Origin: Antedon mediterranea
Lineage: Eukaryota > Echinodermata > Crinoidea > Comatulida > Antedonidae
Direction: 5' to 3'
Assembly (NCBI RefSeq): GCF_964355755.1
Contig: NC_092680.1
Location: 8,287,001 to 8,351,000, forward strand
Length of the DNA: 64,000 bases
Within the stretch, counting starts at the first letter, position 1, and every line of letters starts with the position of its first letter. Shown piece by piece: positions 22,017 to 33,440 of this stretch. The translations under genes and the position numbers were made by a program. The notes beneath the pieces were generated by a model. It worked only from the letters and a program-made list of their open reading frames with translations, did not search any database and was not told the origin of the DNA.

Positions 22017-23385
22017 GTAAGATATTTCTCAATAATAGAAATTAAAACATTAGAATTATGTCTGTCAAACATAATCAAATGTTAGCTATGCCTAACTACA
22101 TTTCTTTAAGTTATTCATTTGGAGTTGCTGTAGTTAAAGTGATTAAGATGTTTGACTATCATTCAGAAAGACCTATGTTCAAGTCCACTCAGCTGCAAAT
22201 GAGTGCCTTGTTGAAAAATACTAGGAAGGATAAGGCATCATGGAAAGGAACTGGCCACCCTACCACATAATGCTGAGATTGTAAACTGATTCATAACTGT
22301 AAATAAAACAGTTACCTGTGTTTAACTTAATAACAATATTTTGAGATGCTTTCGCCTTGAACATAACTGACAAATCCTGTATGAATAATCACAGTAAGCT
22401 GTACATTCACCTGTTTACCATCTGATAAAAGGATGTTACATCACATATATACATCTCGGTAGACATGTTTGGATCCTTGGTGTTTTTCCTATTTGTTTAA
22501 TTTGCATGATTTATCATAGTAACTGATGTCTGCTTAATGTCATCAGATGCCATTAGATTATTTGAATTGAAAGATGAATTGGTGTTTAGGATGTGTATCC
22601 TGTATAGCTATGACAAGGATATCTAGCAACTCTAAATCATACCATTATTACAAACATAACACTTTATTTCAATTGCGATATAGTAATATTTGCTAGCATT
22701 TTATTTTGTATTCATTTTTTTTTTTAGGTTTTTACCACACACAAATAAAATTACATTCATACAATGCAAATTAAGATATTGTAAATAGTATTTTAATGTA
22801 GTGTATTTTCTTATTTTAACATTTACATAATATTTATTTCAGTTTATGTTTATGGGTTTTCTACATTAATGTATTATAGATTGACTAGAGAGATACTGAT
22901 TCCAATAGATTTGGTACTATTCAAAATGGCTGCCATATCTGTTTATTCAATAGTATATAAACATAATTGAGTGTTGAGGAAAGATTATATAAATAATACA
23001 CATACTGACATAAGACAAATGAATATTTTACTTGCTATATTCATTGTGTTTCAACTGATTACTTTTATGTCATTGCGATAAAAATTAATGTTCCCATAAC
23101 CTTTCTCTGATTATGCTGTACTGTTTATCTTTTTATATTCTTTTTACTTATCTGTTACTAGCCTGACAATTGTAAAATGTCACAGAATTGTTTAATTCAT
23201 CAACTTGTTATTCTATTCTCTTGTAAAATGTTGCAGCATTTTTCAATCCATGAAGTGGATTTTTAAAATGAAAATATTCTTCCCAACATTAATTCATATA
23301 AAACTATGCTCTTTACAAGATATGTTTGTATCACATTCGGTAGTTATGAGAAAAACATACTAATACCTTGTTGTCTGTATTTCAG
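22017..23385 (+). other. mef2 intron (1.37 kb) with a SINE
   Basis: Donor GTAAGA and acceptor TGTCTGTATTTCAG bound it. It holds the tRNA-derived SINE at about 22125-22300. The remainder is AT-rich with no other supported feature. Confidence 0.8.
22125..22300 (+). mobile_element. tRNA-derived SINE
   Basis: The head resembles a tRNA. An A-box-like TAGTTAAAGTGATTAAG is followed 30-40 bp later by a B box ATGTTCAAGTCCACT, which is close to the GGTTCGANTCC consensus of RNA polymerase III promoters. A non-tRNA body follows (AAGGATAAGGCATCATGG, AAAGGAACTGGCCACCC, ATAATGCTGAGATTG). There is no encoded poly(A), and the 3' boundary is estimated. The A box is eroded, so the copy is old. Confidence 0.7.
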
Positions 23386-23641
23386 TGGAGGGTCTGGAGT
23401 TCAGGGTATGAACCTCAACGATCAGAATATAAAGTGTGAACCAATTTCACCTCCTAAAGATAAGAAGCTGCATTCACATGGTGGAGGAAGCAGTGGCTTA
23501 CTTGTACAGACCACATCACCAGGTTCACACCACGGTCAGTCTTCTCCATCATACGTCGATGAACGGAACCTTCACACGCTGCACGGCGGTGACGGTCCTC
23601 CTCATAAACGATCACGGGTAACCGAAGCATGGGTATCGTAG
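23386..23641 (+). CDS. mef2: MEF2 terminal coding exon: phospho-SUMO switch and C-terminal NLS
   Basis: The acceptor is TGTATTTCAG, entry is in phase 2, and the stop is TAG at 23639-23641. It encodes 84 residues. IKCEPISPPKDK matches the invariant MEF2 phosphorylation-dependent sumoylation motif (psi-Lys-x-Glu-x-x-Ser-Pro; IKSEPISPPRD in vertebrates). There, SUMO attached to the Lys after Ser phosphorylation represses activity and calcineurin reverses it. The extreme C-terminus HKRSRVTEAWVS corresponds to the vertebrate KRMRMDAWVT nuclear localisation signal. Between them lies a Gly/Ser/His-rich linker with SPG and SPSY; the long Gln/Pro tract of mammals is absent. The identity of the gene is secure from this exon alone. 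The gene is complete at its 3' end only. Confidence 0.97.
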
Positions 23642-23920
23642 AGCAGCGCTGCAAAATTGACACAGGTACCCCTTAGCTTTACTGCTGTCTCAACAGAGGT
23701 CTACTTTCGATGCTTCTCTTTCCTGGAATGTGACAAGCGTATTCTTGGAATGACGAATTAAAAGATAAAGACCAACCCGTTGCTTCCCTTAAACTTGGAT
23801 GCACTTAGCAAATATAAACGCTATTTTTGTAAACTCCATACAGATTTTTTTCTGTGACGTTGCCATGATTGTAAGATGTATAAAGATAGCACCAAATAAA
23901 GAGTCTATGTTTTTCTATAG
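23642..23920 (+). other. mef2 3' UTR, proximal end
   Basis: Untranslated sequence follows the stop codon, with a canonical AATAAA at 23895-23900 that could direct cleavage near 23915-23930. Further AATAAA sites (for example about 24690) would allow a longer UTR. Sequence alone does not show which is used. Confidence 0.5.
23895..23900 (+). terminator. Candidate polyadenylation signal of mef2
   Basis: This is the first AATAAA downstream of the stop codon, about 255 bp after it. A T-rich stretch follows at 23905-23935. Confidence 0.4.
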
Positions 23921-26900
23921 ATTAAATTTGTATAAAAAAAACTGCTGAAAAAGATGTTAATAGTATGTTTGGTATTTTGAAAAATATCAAATTACAGGTA
24001 AAATGTGTTATCCTAGTTTTTATGACCTATATCCATATATGTGGATTACATTATACACATTACATTACAAGATAAAAAATAGTGTTAGAATAAATTATTA
24101 TGAATCTTAATGATGTTAAATGATTAATTAGCACGTGCTGATCAACAGCTGTCAAAAATATTTCATAATCAAAAGATGGGTTACGAATTTCAAGAATTAT
24201 TTAACTTTTTTCATTCAAGAATTTATCTATGATTTGTTGTGAACATGTGGATAAGGTGGCGGCATCATCCAATGAAGTTTTTCGAATGTCATCCTCAATT
24301 GAGAAGATGAATGGCCAGCAATTGCTCTGCATTTTCTTGGCTTGTTTTTATCTTCAGTTTATCCACTATAACTGTTTTATTGGACATAATTCATAGCAGC
24401 AGATCAAATACTTTTTTTTTCTGCTTTATTTGTTAAAATACTATAAAACAATAGAACATGTTCGGGACCCAACAAGGTGTCTCCTTAGTAAAGGGTCACT
24501 TGAATATAAGTGTTATACATCTATTTCCCCTATCTCATTTCACAAAATGACCTATTCAAAGTTTGATTTTATCTTTAACTTTATGTGGGACAATGAATAT
24601 TTGATAATTTTAATAGATCTCCTAATTTTATTTGATTAGTAAATAGTATTTAGAAATATCTGTTGGGATATACGTGAATAGTTCCAAATAAATAAATACA
24701 GTTATCACTGTGTGTCAAATACAACAGATCTTTTCAACATGAACATTGTCGTGTAACTCTGGGTCACATTTGGCAAGTGTGGACTGCTACAGTCAAATTT
24801 GTGGGTCAGATACTAAATATCATGGGGTTGTCAAGAAGAACTATTGATAGTAACAGATGTATTTTACCTGTGGTCTATTCAATTATTTATGATTCCACCC
24901 TTGAGAACAAACTGATAAATCACATGAGGTTCTTTGGGCCACAGCACATGGCACATGTGGTTGTGTGGTCTAGCACACATGTGTTAATAGTGACATTTCA
25001 TCCCACACATAGTCTGTTTGGTATTATTTAGGCCATCAGTACAGTATTTGCCTTATACTCTATGAAGAGTAGGTCATCTTGTAAACTATTATAATAAATC
25101 AACATATAAAATAAAGAATATTATGTACTTAATTTTAAGAATTACTCCAGTTAAAACTGAGTTCTTATTAAGTTTGGTATAGTTTAGTTTTTTTTTATAA
25201 TAAACTTGTATAATACAATACACTCACTACTGTATGATTTGTAATATTATTATTATTTGTGTTTATTACAAATATTTAATACCGTGCTATAATTTAGTCC
25301 GATTATAAATATTTAGGAGTGAAATATGACAATTATGGATTTAATATGTAAAATGCATAATTATTGGTCACTATTTTGGCTTTTCATATATTAAATGTTA
25401 ATTTACAATTTATTTATTTATGAATAATTGATTAGTTTAGACTCAATAAGTATATGTTTGTACTTATATTTCCATGGTCTAAGTTAATCATTATTTACTA
25501 TTATTTTAACACACATTTTTGATAACTGAAATTAAGTTAACTTTATTACGTTGTTAGCTATTAAACTACTCATTATGCAGAATAAATAATTTCATCATTA
25601 TTTACATGAATTTTAGATAAGAAATTCACTATTTTTTATTGCTAAAATGTGAACAAAATTTATTATAATAGTTTGCAATTTCAAATATATATTTTTTTTC
25701 TCATTCTAAGGAAAATCTTTAATAACTTAAAATATAAACCCAAACTATCTATATTTTTCATTATCTAAACCTATTACTGACAACAGAGGGCGGTATTTAT
25801 TATTACTGAAATCTTATTTTTCTTTGTATTAAAAATAATTATGTATTTGTCAATTATTTTGTGTATGTGATGTAAAGGTTAATTTCTATGTATAGAAAAG
25901 TGTTTTTTTTTTTTCAATAGCTAATGTATTAATTATCTTAATATTAGGGAGCTTAATAAGTAGAACATTCTCTCTTATTTATGTTGCAATGCGAAAATTA
26001 GGTTATATATAAAAATAAAAATCAGTCTCGCAATTGTTATTGACGGAGTGCATAGTACTTCTACCTCCTGCAGCTGCCAGCCTAAGTATATGTCTCTTCC
26101 CTAACAAATGTTATCCGTAGATTTATTCGGATTCCAATTTTTTTTAAATGAGATTTTATTTAAATTTTAACTCACTGTAAATAAGAATCTCAACATTTAT
26201 TACTGTTAATATTATTAATATTTTTGAAGTTTTTAATATTATTGAAATATTTTACAAGATGTAATTTTTCTATGAAGGTATACAGATGGATTAGTTGTAG
26301 GTATTTTGTGTGACAAGCAATGTTTAACAAAAACATATTGTAGGTTTGTGATAATTTTATTAAATTTAAGACAGCAAAAGTATTTTGTTTTTATTTTCAG
26401 TAGTAGCTACACTATTTGTCAGTCTGGTGTAATCTATGTTATTGTTTTATGTTTTAAAAAGTATCTAAAAAAATTAAATATTCCATTTATAGGAATTTAA
26501 AAAATCCTCATCTGTATTATAGTGATCCATATGTTTGAATACCTTATGGCAGACTGTGATTGGTTGATGAGTTGGTCATGTGTGATGTGGTGCAGTTTTG
26601 CTTGTTTGAACTATTGTTTCTCTTGTTGCATTGACTGTAATTATTGTTATAAAATTGTTTAACTGAATTATTTTGACTGCTATAGGTATTGTATAATTGT
26701 AATATTAAGAATGTTTCTTGTTATCCTATTGTTCTTAGTGCTGAATATATCGTTATTGTTGTTTATTATTAATGACATTATAAACAACAGTAATGGTGCA
26801 CTATTTAGATTTTTATTTGAATCAAATTATAATTAGTAATGTTTATTTGGTGTAAATATAGAATAAATGTAGTACATTACATATTATAAAAAGTTTAAAT

Positions 26901-27330
26901 GTTATGTTAGTTATAATTTTTAAAGTAATTGGTATATAAAGAGCAGGCTCTGAATTAGAATGCATGTCATGGAATTATTTTTTGGACATTTTTCACTCGC
27001 TATGGTTTTTGCTATGTTGAAAAGATAAATGATATGTTTATTGGGTATCAGAAAATATATGTGTATATTGTTTTACTGGAAATAAGTTAGTTTTACCAGA
27101 TAAAAATTGTTAATAGATTGATTGTTTCTAATGTTATGTACTTCTTGATTGTCATTTATTGCTGCTACAACCATAGAAGAATTGTACTATGCCACTATTG
27201 AGCTAGTAATGTGCTACAACTGGGCTAATGCTACTACTGCTACTAACTAATTCACTACTGTGGATTGTACTATGCTACTTGGCTTATACTATGCCACTAT
27301 GGGCTAGTACTGCAAAATTGTAGGTTGTTA
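23921..27330. other. AT-rich distal 3' UTR or intergenic DNA
   Basis: No open frame beyond chance length, no inverted termini and no tandem array. It may include a distal mef2 3' UTR. From about 27150 the sequence grades into CTACTG/CTATGC triplet-rich DNA leading into the satellite. Confidence 0.5.
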
Positions 27331-27420
27331 CTATGCTGCTACTACTACTATTTATTACTGTGCTGAGACTCTACTTTTACTATTTTGCTACTCTGCTGTT
27401 GTGTTACTATCCATATCTAT

Positions 27421-28055
27421 TACTACTGTTGCTATACCATTATTCTTGCTACTTCTATTCTGCCAGTCTGCTATTGTGTTATTATTCCTGTCTATTACTA
27501 CTGTTGCTATACCATTATTCTTGCTACTTCTATTCTGCCAGTCTGCTATTGTGTTATTATTCCTGTCTATTACTACTGTTGCTATACCACAGTCTTGCTA
27601 CTTCTATTCTGCCAGTCTGCTATTGTGTTATTATTCCTGTCTATTACTACTGTTGCTATACCATTATTCTTGCTACTTCTATTCTGCCAGTCTGCTATTG
27701 TGTTATTATTCCTGTCTATTACTACTGTTGCTATACCATTATTCTTGCTACTTCTATTCTGCCAGTCTGCTATTGTGTTATTATTCCTGTCTATTACTAC
27801 TATTGCTATACCATTATTCTTGCTACTTCTATTCTGCCAGTCTGCTATTGTGTTATTATTCCTGTCTATTACTACTGTTGCTATACCATTATTCTTGCTA
27901 CTTCTATTCTGCCAGTCTGCTATTGTGTTATTATTCCTGTCTATTACTACTGTTGCTATACCATTATTCTTGCTACTTCTATTCTGCCAGTCTGCTATTG
28001 TGTTATTATTCCTGTCTATTACTACTATTGCTATACCACAGTCTTGCTACTTTTA
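27421..28055. repeat. 75-bp satellite, eight and a half units
   Basis: Units begin with TACTACTGTTGCTATACC at 27421, 27496, 27571, 27645, 27720, 27795, 27870 and 27945, with a partial one at 28020. The unit is 75 bp; the third has a CACAG variant and is one base shorter. The units at 27795 and 28020 have ATT for GTT. Because 75 is divisible by three, each plus frame stays open across roughly 750 bp and reads a hydrophobic 25-residue cycle. Triplet-rich degenerate sequence flanks it (27150-27420 and 28055-28260). I judge it noncoding. Confidence 0.95.
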
Positions 28056-28289
28056 CTCCTCCGTGTTACTATTCCTACCTACTACTATTAATGTGTCATC
28101 GACACTACATATTGTTACTACTATTTTGCTGCTGTACACATCTACTAATACTACTAATATTGCTACATCAGTGTTGCTACTTTTATTGCTATGTTGCTGC
28201 TATCACTGTATTTCTGCTATGCCACTAAGTTGCTCCATCTATTCTACTACTTTCTCATTTTCTACAGCCATCACATATTTCAATGTTTA

Positions 28290-29547
28290 GTTGTATAAAT
28301 AAACTAGAGAAGGATAAGAACAAAAGAATCAATTATAAGCAGTGGGTCAATAATGACAGTTGTTATAGAACATAACTCTCAATGTGAATGGACTTTGTAA
28401 CCCTTCATCAGTGCCTTAATATAGTCTATAATTATTGTGTGAAGAAATGGATAAGATATTGAGGAAAACACTATATTAGAATTATTACACAGATTTGTAT
28501 AAAACTACTGGTGACCAAGGAAATTGTAGGAAAAAAGCTTCAATTGTGTTATAAATAATGTATAAGATTATGGCATTTCTTTGTCAAAAAAAGAGATATT
28601 GCTTTAAACAATCTATTAAGCTAGTGTAAATTATTCTGTGTTGTATATACATTTAATTGCAAAACGGGCCTGGGTAGATAAATTGTAACATCTGATATAT
28701 ACTTGTAAAAATGCCTATTTTCGTGTGAATTAAAAAGGGACATTTTTTTGGTGGAATTTGAGTTGCTTTTTAGAAATCTGTGTATGTTCTTATTAAAGAT
28801 AAAATATTAAACATAACAAATATTTTACCATTAAAAATACAAACATTGTAATAATGAAAGTAAAATACAAAAAAATCAAATATTAGTATTTTAATTAGTG
28901 TACGGTAAGGAATACAGGTAAATTTATTCTTAAGTTCCAGGTTTACCAATTTTTGGAAAATAATTCACGTACAGTACTTTATCACAGAAATTTTGTTGGA
29001 AATTGGCTAAAACATTGACTTTTAAAAATTCAATATATGAGCATATTGAATTGTCATAATCTTATTGTGTATAAATTAAAAGGTAGAAATTTGCCAAATT
29101 TTCAAAAAAAGGGATCCTGGAGATAATTGTCCATGCAGGAATTGTACCGAAACATAATACTGTATAAAGAAAGAATACAATACTGTACAGTTAAAAATAC
29201 AAATACTAGATACAGTAAAGAATACAGATAAAAATACAAATATTAGTCGGTTAAAAATACAAAATAGGCCCCTTACAGTTAAAAATACAGTACAAACAGT
29301 AGTCTAAAATAATAAACAATTTAAAATTTGTAGTGTCCTAGTGGCTGCAAAAGAGGGCAGCATACATATTTTAACCATTGACATACATTTTGATTACAAT
29401 ATTTAATTAGAATTTTATTTTCTATTCGTTCTTTGACATTGTAAGATAACACACTACACGCCACACATGTAACAATATTATCGCATAATAATTATTTGGA
29501 AATTTAAAACATTGATTGAGTTTTCGAAAAATCAACAAATTGTGAAT
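28290..29547. other. AT-rich intergenic DNA with degenerate short repeats
   Basis: No gene is seen. At about 29180-29310 the phrase TTAAAAATACAAATA or close variants recurs five or six times at irregular spacing, often after CAGT. It is also seen near 28830 and 28880. Confidence 0.5.
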
Positions 29548-30388
29548 AGTACAGGAAAGATATGCTCAGAATCAGTAAAAGGTTGAAAAAATTGCAACAG
29601 AATTTTTTTCACCACAATGCATTTCTATAAGGTCCCTATATGAACATACTAAAAGTCTAGAAAAATCCAGGTAGGGGAAATAGGTTTTTTTAAACAAAAT
29701 GGCCGCCAATGGTGAAAAATGTCAAAAAATGAACAAAAAACATATATTGTATATCTAATTACCACTTGATAGCAGTTTTTATAATGATTTTTATATTTCT
29801 TTAGTGTCAAACATTTAAACTGCAATATACATATTAATTTAAGTGCTATTTAGCAGCAAAAACACAAATTTAAGTATCAAGATATCAATCACCACGGTTA
29901 TAATAATAGACAACGTAGTCCTATGCATTATAATGCAGGACTACGGTGTCTAATAAAACAGTTCATTTACAATAGAATTATACAATCTTACAATCTATTA
30001 ATCCATTCATTTTCATTGTCCAGTTATCATCCTCTGTCTATAGGTAGGAATTAAGCATGTGCTGATGATGCCGTGGTATTCGTCACAAACAGTGGTAACT
30101 GGTGGTAAATTTGTCATCAATGGACACATCACGCCATTTGTAACTTTCCATCCCCCAGTCTGTGGGTTGAAGAGTATTTTCTATCCACTGCTGTACCATG
30201 GTAATATACACGCAGGGAATGACATTTTGCAGCATTTGTTGTTGGGGGGAATAGACTTTATTTCAAGTGCTGTTTTGCTTTTTGCAACTTTCTCCCAGAA
30301 CGTATTCCTCCATAGCGCTACCAATGCCAATTCCTCTGAGGCGATGGATTCTTTTTTTTTAAGACGTTTGGTTTTACAGAGTTTGTAA
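29548..30388 (+). repeat. Left arm of a 3.1-kb inverted repeat
   Basis: The arm begins AGTACAGGAAA and is the reverse complement of the right arm. Between 29581 and about 29720 the match to 32530-32664 is nearly perfect over some 135 bp (GGTTGAAAAAATTGCAAC, TCTATAAGGTCCCTATAT, AAAATGGCCGCCAATG). Matching continues, more diverged and with indels, through GTAGTCC...TGCATTATAATGCA (29918-29942), GCATGTGCTGATG (30055) and on to TTTGGTTTTACA near 30380. The innermost 330 bp carry the gene fragment described separately. Confidence 0.88.
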
Positions 30389-30390
30389 GC
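30056..30390 (-). pseudogene. Decayed Cys-rich-family gene fragment in left arm
   Basis: Read on the minus strand (leftward, away from the centre) it gives PPTTNAAKCHSLRVYYH, then QQWIENTLQPTDWG. After a one-base frame change it gives WKVTNG and PLMTNLPP. These blocks look like the conserved C-terminal segment (HSLRVY, PPTEWGW, PVMTDLPPAP) of a large, poorly characterised metazoan protein family that is often repeat-associated. I recognise it from pattern memory and have no verified name. Frameshifts and loss of the Cys cluster make it non-functional. The arm-two copy keeps the Cys cluster. Confidence 0.55.
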
Positions 30391-31017
30391 ATACTACTGC
30401 CCACCTTTTTTTTAACCAAATAGATGGGATGTAGCATCACATCCCTGGATTCCATGTATAAAAAGCAAATTAATTTTTACAGAGCTTCACACCAAGGAAA
30501 GACTTTACATGCATTCACAGTGCTCCCCCATCGAGAACATACAGTATTAAATCAATGAATGAAGCAACCGTGACAGAATATTAATTTAAGAGGAAAGAAC
30601 ATATTATTACACATGGGTCAAAATCAACCATTTTTATCAATAGAGAAGCAGTGCACATTCCATCACATATACTATTTCATCATTGATGGCTATGTGAAAC
30701 AGTCATACACAATGCATCATTTGTTCAAAAAGAACCTTGTACTTTTCCTGCAGCCCTCTTTTACTCCATCGACTCCATACACACTGCTAGACTACTCAGA
30801 AACATTCATTTCACTGCCCACTGTATGTTATCAATGGGGAAGCACTGCTACATCAAACCTCTTGGCCCGAAACAGCAACATTTCAAGACATTTATTATGT
30901 ACCATGTTACGTTATGTGAAGGCAAAGTAAACTCTTGTGTTTTTATATAGGCCTAATTATGGGCCGTAAGTAAATTTGGTTTAGGAGAAGCTGGAAAATC
31001 ATCACAGTTGGAGTTGT
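30389..31017. other. Central spacer of the inverted repeat
   Basis: This 630-bp single-copy loop lies between the arms. A 105-codon open stretch at 30613-30930 (starting ATGGGTCAAAAT) has no recognisable motif, unusual His/Tyr/Phe content and no support from the neighbouring arms. It may be chance, or the 5' part of the ORF whose tail lies in the arms. Confidence 0.45.
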
Positions 31018-31019
31018 AT

Positions 31020-31415
31020 GTCAAATTTTGTAAACCAAACAGTTTCCAAAAAAAAAGAAACATTGCATCAGGAATTTGGCATTGGTAGCTATATATGGAG
31101 GGAAGTCAATGGAGACTTTAGACAGCCTACTTTTCTTTGAGAAAGTTGCAAAAAGCAAATCTATTCCCTTGCTGCAAAATGTTATTTCGTGAGTCTTTAT
31201 TACCAGGTATAGCAGTGGATAGGAAATACTCTTCAACCCACAGACTAAGGATGGAAAGTATTGATGACAAATTTACTACCAGCACCAGAGAAACTATTAA
31301 AGTTGATTAGATGTACCTGTAAATAAGGTTGTAGTAAAATGAATTGCAGTTGCAGAAAATATGGGTTGGACTGCTGCTCCATTATTTTTTAAGAATGCCA
31401 CGGCATCAGCACATG
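31020..31415 (+). pseudogene. Decayed Cys-rich-family gene fragment in right arm
   Basis: The fragment reads rightward, away from the centre. In one continuous frame from about 31215 to 31385 it shows QWIGNTLQPTD, stop, GWKVLMTNLLPAPEKL, LKLIRCTCK, stop, then GCSKMNCSCRKYGLDCCS. The Cys pattern CxCx(2)Cx(5)CxCx(6)CC after LLKLIRC matches the tail of the same family as the left-arm fragment. Only two in-frame stops break this section. Upstream (31020-31200) the match to the left arm continues with frameshifts. Together the two arms carry complementary remains of one ORF in head-to-head orientation. Confidence 0.6.
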
Positions 31416-31470
31416 CTCAATTCCCCACCAATAGATGGAGGTTGAGATACTGACAAGATGAAAGTGAAAT

Positions 31471-31864
31471 TACCGCATTTATTTGAATAAATGCCCTTGG
31501 TGGTTGGGGTAGAGGGGGCGTGTAATCGTCGTGAGGAGTTTATTCGGAGAGGCGTTTATTTTTGTGGGTGTAATGTGGCAACATGTATTAATTATTAATA
31601 ATTAATAAATACACCCTTTAGATATGAACAAATACAACACCATCATGTCATTCAGTGAATTCTATTACAAATAGAGATGTGTTAAAACACAGTATTATGT
31701 ATAATATGAATGTGGCGAGTCGTACATTCGACGAAATAAATTCAAAATGATGTCCGATGGGGGAAGGTGAGGGGGTGCGCTGGTGTAGGTTATTCAAAAT
31801 GATGTCTTATGGGGGAGTTTATTTGATTTTTCTAAATGTAGCATTTATCCGAATAAATACGGTA
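31471..31864. mobile_element. MITE with 24-bp TIRs, TA target site
   Basis: The left end starts TACCGCATTTATT and the right end finishes GAATAAATACGGTA. The 24-bp termini pair with three mismatches. The target appears to be TA (Tc1/mariner style). The unoccupied site is visible in the left arm as CAATCTATTAATCC. The G-rich interior near both ends (GGGGTAGAGGGGGC, GGGGGAAGGTGAGGGGG) has no open frame of note. Confidence 0.82.
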
Positions 31865-31881
31865 ATAGATTGATTGTAGTC

Positions 31882-32218
31882 CAGTGATGGCGCAAGGATT
31901 TTCCCGATAAGGGGGCTGAGGGGGAGGGGGAGAGCGCAGCTAGCATCAATTGGCTGGGCCATCAATGGGAGCGCACCCAGAAGTTCAAACAATATTATAC
32001 CAGTAAAGGGTAGTTTTAGTCACTTTTAAAAATAAAAATCCTTGAAACAGCACTCAATGGGGTATTGTTTTATATTAGGAATTATCATCATATTGTCTAC
32101 ATATACTCCCGAAAATAGCCAATTGGGGAGAGGGGATGGGGGGGGGGGCGGACAGACTCCCTCACCCTTCCCATATGATCTCCCATCCCTATACCCCTCC
32201 CCACTGGTACCACCAATG
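31882..32218. mobile_element. hAT-like MITE, CAGTGATGGCG terminus
   Basis: It begins CAGTGATGGCGCAAGGATTT, followed by a G-rich tract, and ends in a C-rich tract with CACCAATG, a decayed complement. The flanking octamers TTGTAGTC (31874-31881) and TTGTAATA (32219-32226) agree at six of eight positions, fitting an eroded 8-bp hAT duplication. The left arm of the inverted repeat lacks this insertion. Length 337 bp, no coding capacity. Confidence 0.65.
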
Positions 32219-32689
32219 TTGTAATATATTGTTATAACAGTACAAATGTAAATGAACTGATTTATTATTAGACATCGTAATCCTATGCATTAAGCATAGG
32301 AAGGACTGCGTTTTATATATATTATAACAATAGGGATATATCTAGATACTTAAACATTTGTTTTGCGGCCATTTTCTAATTAACAGCACTTAAAATAATG
32401 TGTATATTGTAGTTCAGATCTTCGAAACTGTAAAGAAATATAAAAATCATTGTAAAAACCGCTATAAAGTGGATTATTAAATTGAATTAGATCTACTATT
32501 TATGTTTTTTTGTCCTTTTTTAGGCATTTTCGACATTGGCGGCCATTTTGTTTAAAAAAACCTATTTCCCCTACCTGGATTTTTCTAGACTTTTAATATG
32601 TTCATATAGGGACCTTATAGAAATGCATTGTGGTGAAATAAATTCTGTTGCAATTTTTTCAACCATATTTCATAGTTTTCCTGTACTAG

Positions 32690-32984
32690 AAAGCGCTCAG
32701 AGATTCTACATTTTATAAGATTTGAATTTAAACTCCCATCGCATAGCGGCGCTATACAATCTTTGCTAAAAGTGCAGACGATCATACCGCGCCGTGTTTA
32801 TTTAGAAAGAGGCGGCAAGTCACAATTTTGAAGTAAAAGAAAAGACATGTGGTCGTGGATTACTGTGTATTCACTTCAATTTGTATAATAAACATTGGAT
32901 CCGATCCATAAACATTTATAGGATAATATTTTTCTAAAATGAGAAATGTAAGTTTATTCGTTTTATTTCCACATTAAATAGCGT
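32690..32984 (+). other. Possible promoter / first exon with ATG-AGA-AAT then GT donor (weak)
   Basis: Just outside the inverted repeat lies a segment richer in CG (CATAGCGGCGC, ACCGCGCC) that leads to an ATG at 32939-32941 with A at -3. After two more codons there is a strong donor GTAAGT at 32948. This could be a first exon of an unrecognised + strand gene, but I find no second exon. Confidence 0.15.
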
Positions 32985-33440
32985 GTCCTCACTACTACTA
33001 GAGTACTACTAGCCTGCCTACTACTAGCCTTGGCCAAGGGCCTATATGGCTAGGCAACTAGTAGCCTAGACCCTAGGCCTAGTAGTAGCCTCTTTCATAG
33101 GGCCTAGGCCTACAAAATCGTACCTAGGCCTAGTAGTAGAGACTTAGGCTACGGTACATTGGAACGCCTGTTAAATATCTATGTAATTGCTTTTTTTGCT
33201 GAGAAATCCAGACAGAGAGAACTAGCCTATAGGCTACTACTAGTTTCTAGTAAGCCTAGTTAGACCATCTATGAGGCTATTACTAACAATCAATGATATT
33301 GATAGGGCAGGCAGCTATCCTAGGCTAGCCTTTTTATGGTGTAAAGTATCTCGATAGCATGTCGGGGTTTGCCTAGGAGTATGCCTAGCTTGTGTAGGCC
33401 TCCTGGCCGGCCTATAAGTATACCGTCCTTCATCAGGCCT
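32985..33440. repeat. CTAG/GGCC-rich low-complexity island
   Basis: Dense repetition of CTACTAG, TAGTAG, CCTAGG and TAGGCCTA words; the last occurs at 33074, 33105 and 33125. Many words are self-complementary, so the strand can fold on itself in many ways. No coding frame. Confidence 0.65.

Larger units (their letters stand above)
31018..32687 (-). repeat. Right arm of the inverted repeat, with two nested insertions
   Basis: This is the reverse complement of the left arm, from TGTAAACCAAACAG near 31028 to CCTGTACT at 32687. The homologous parts are about 31020-31470 and 32219-32687. The intervening roughly 750 bp are two MITE insertions (31471-31864 and 31882-32218). The left arm supplies the empty target sites, which supports this reading. 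There is no clear target duplication outside the outer ends. Confidence 0.85.

Noticed and set aside
22125-22210. Functional tRNA gene
   Set aside because: It has a B-box-like sequence, but the cloverleaf cannot be formed convincingly and a SINE body follows.
27333-28290. Three overlapping frames of 252-301 codons rich in Leu, Tyr and Cys
   Set aside because: They follow from the 75-bp satellite; the peptide is a repeat artefact with equal openness in all three frames.
30613-30930. 105-codon frame in the loop of the inverted repeat
   Set aside because: No recognised motif and not duplicated in the arms; kept only as a note under the spacer.
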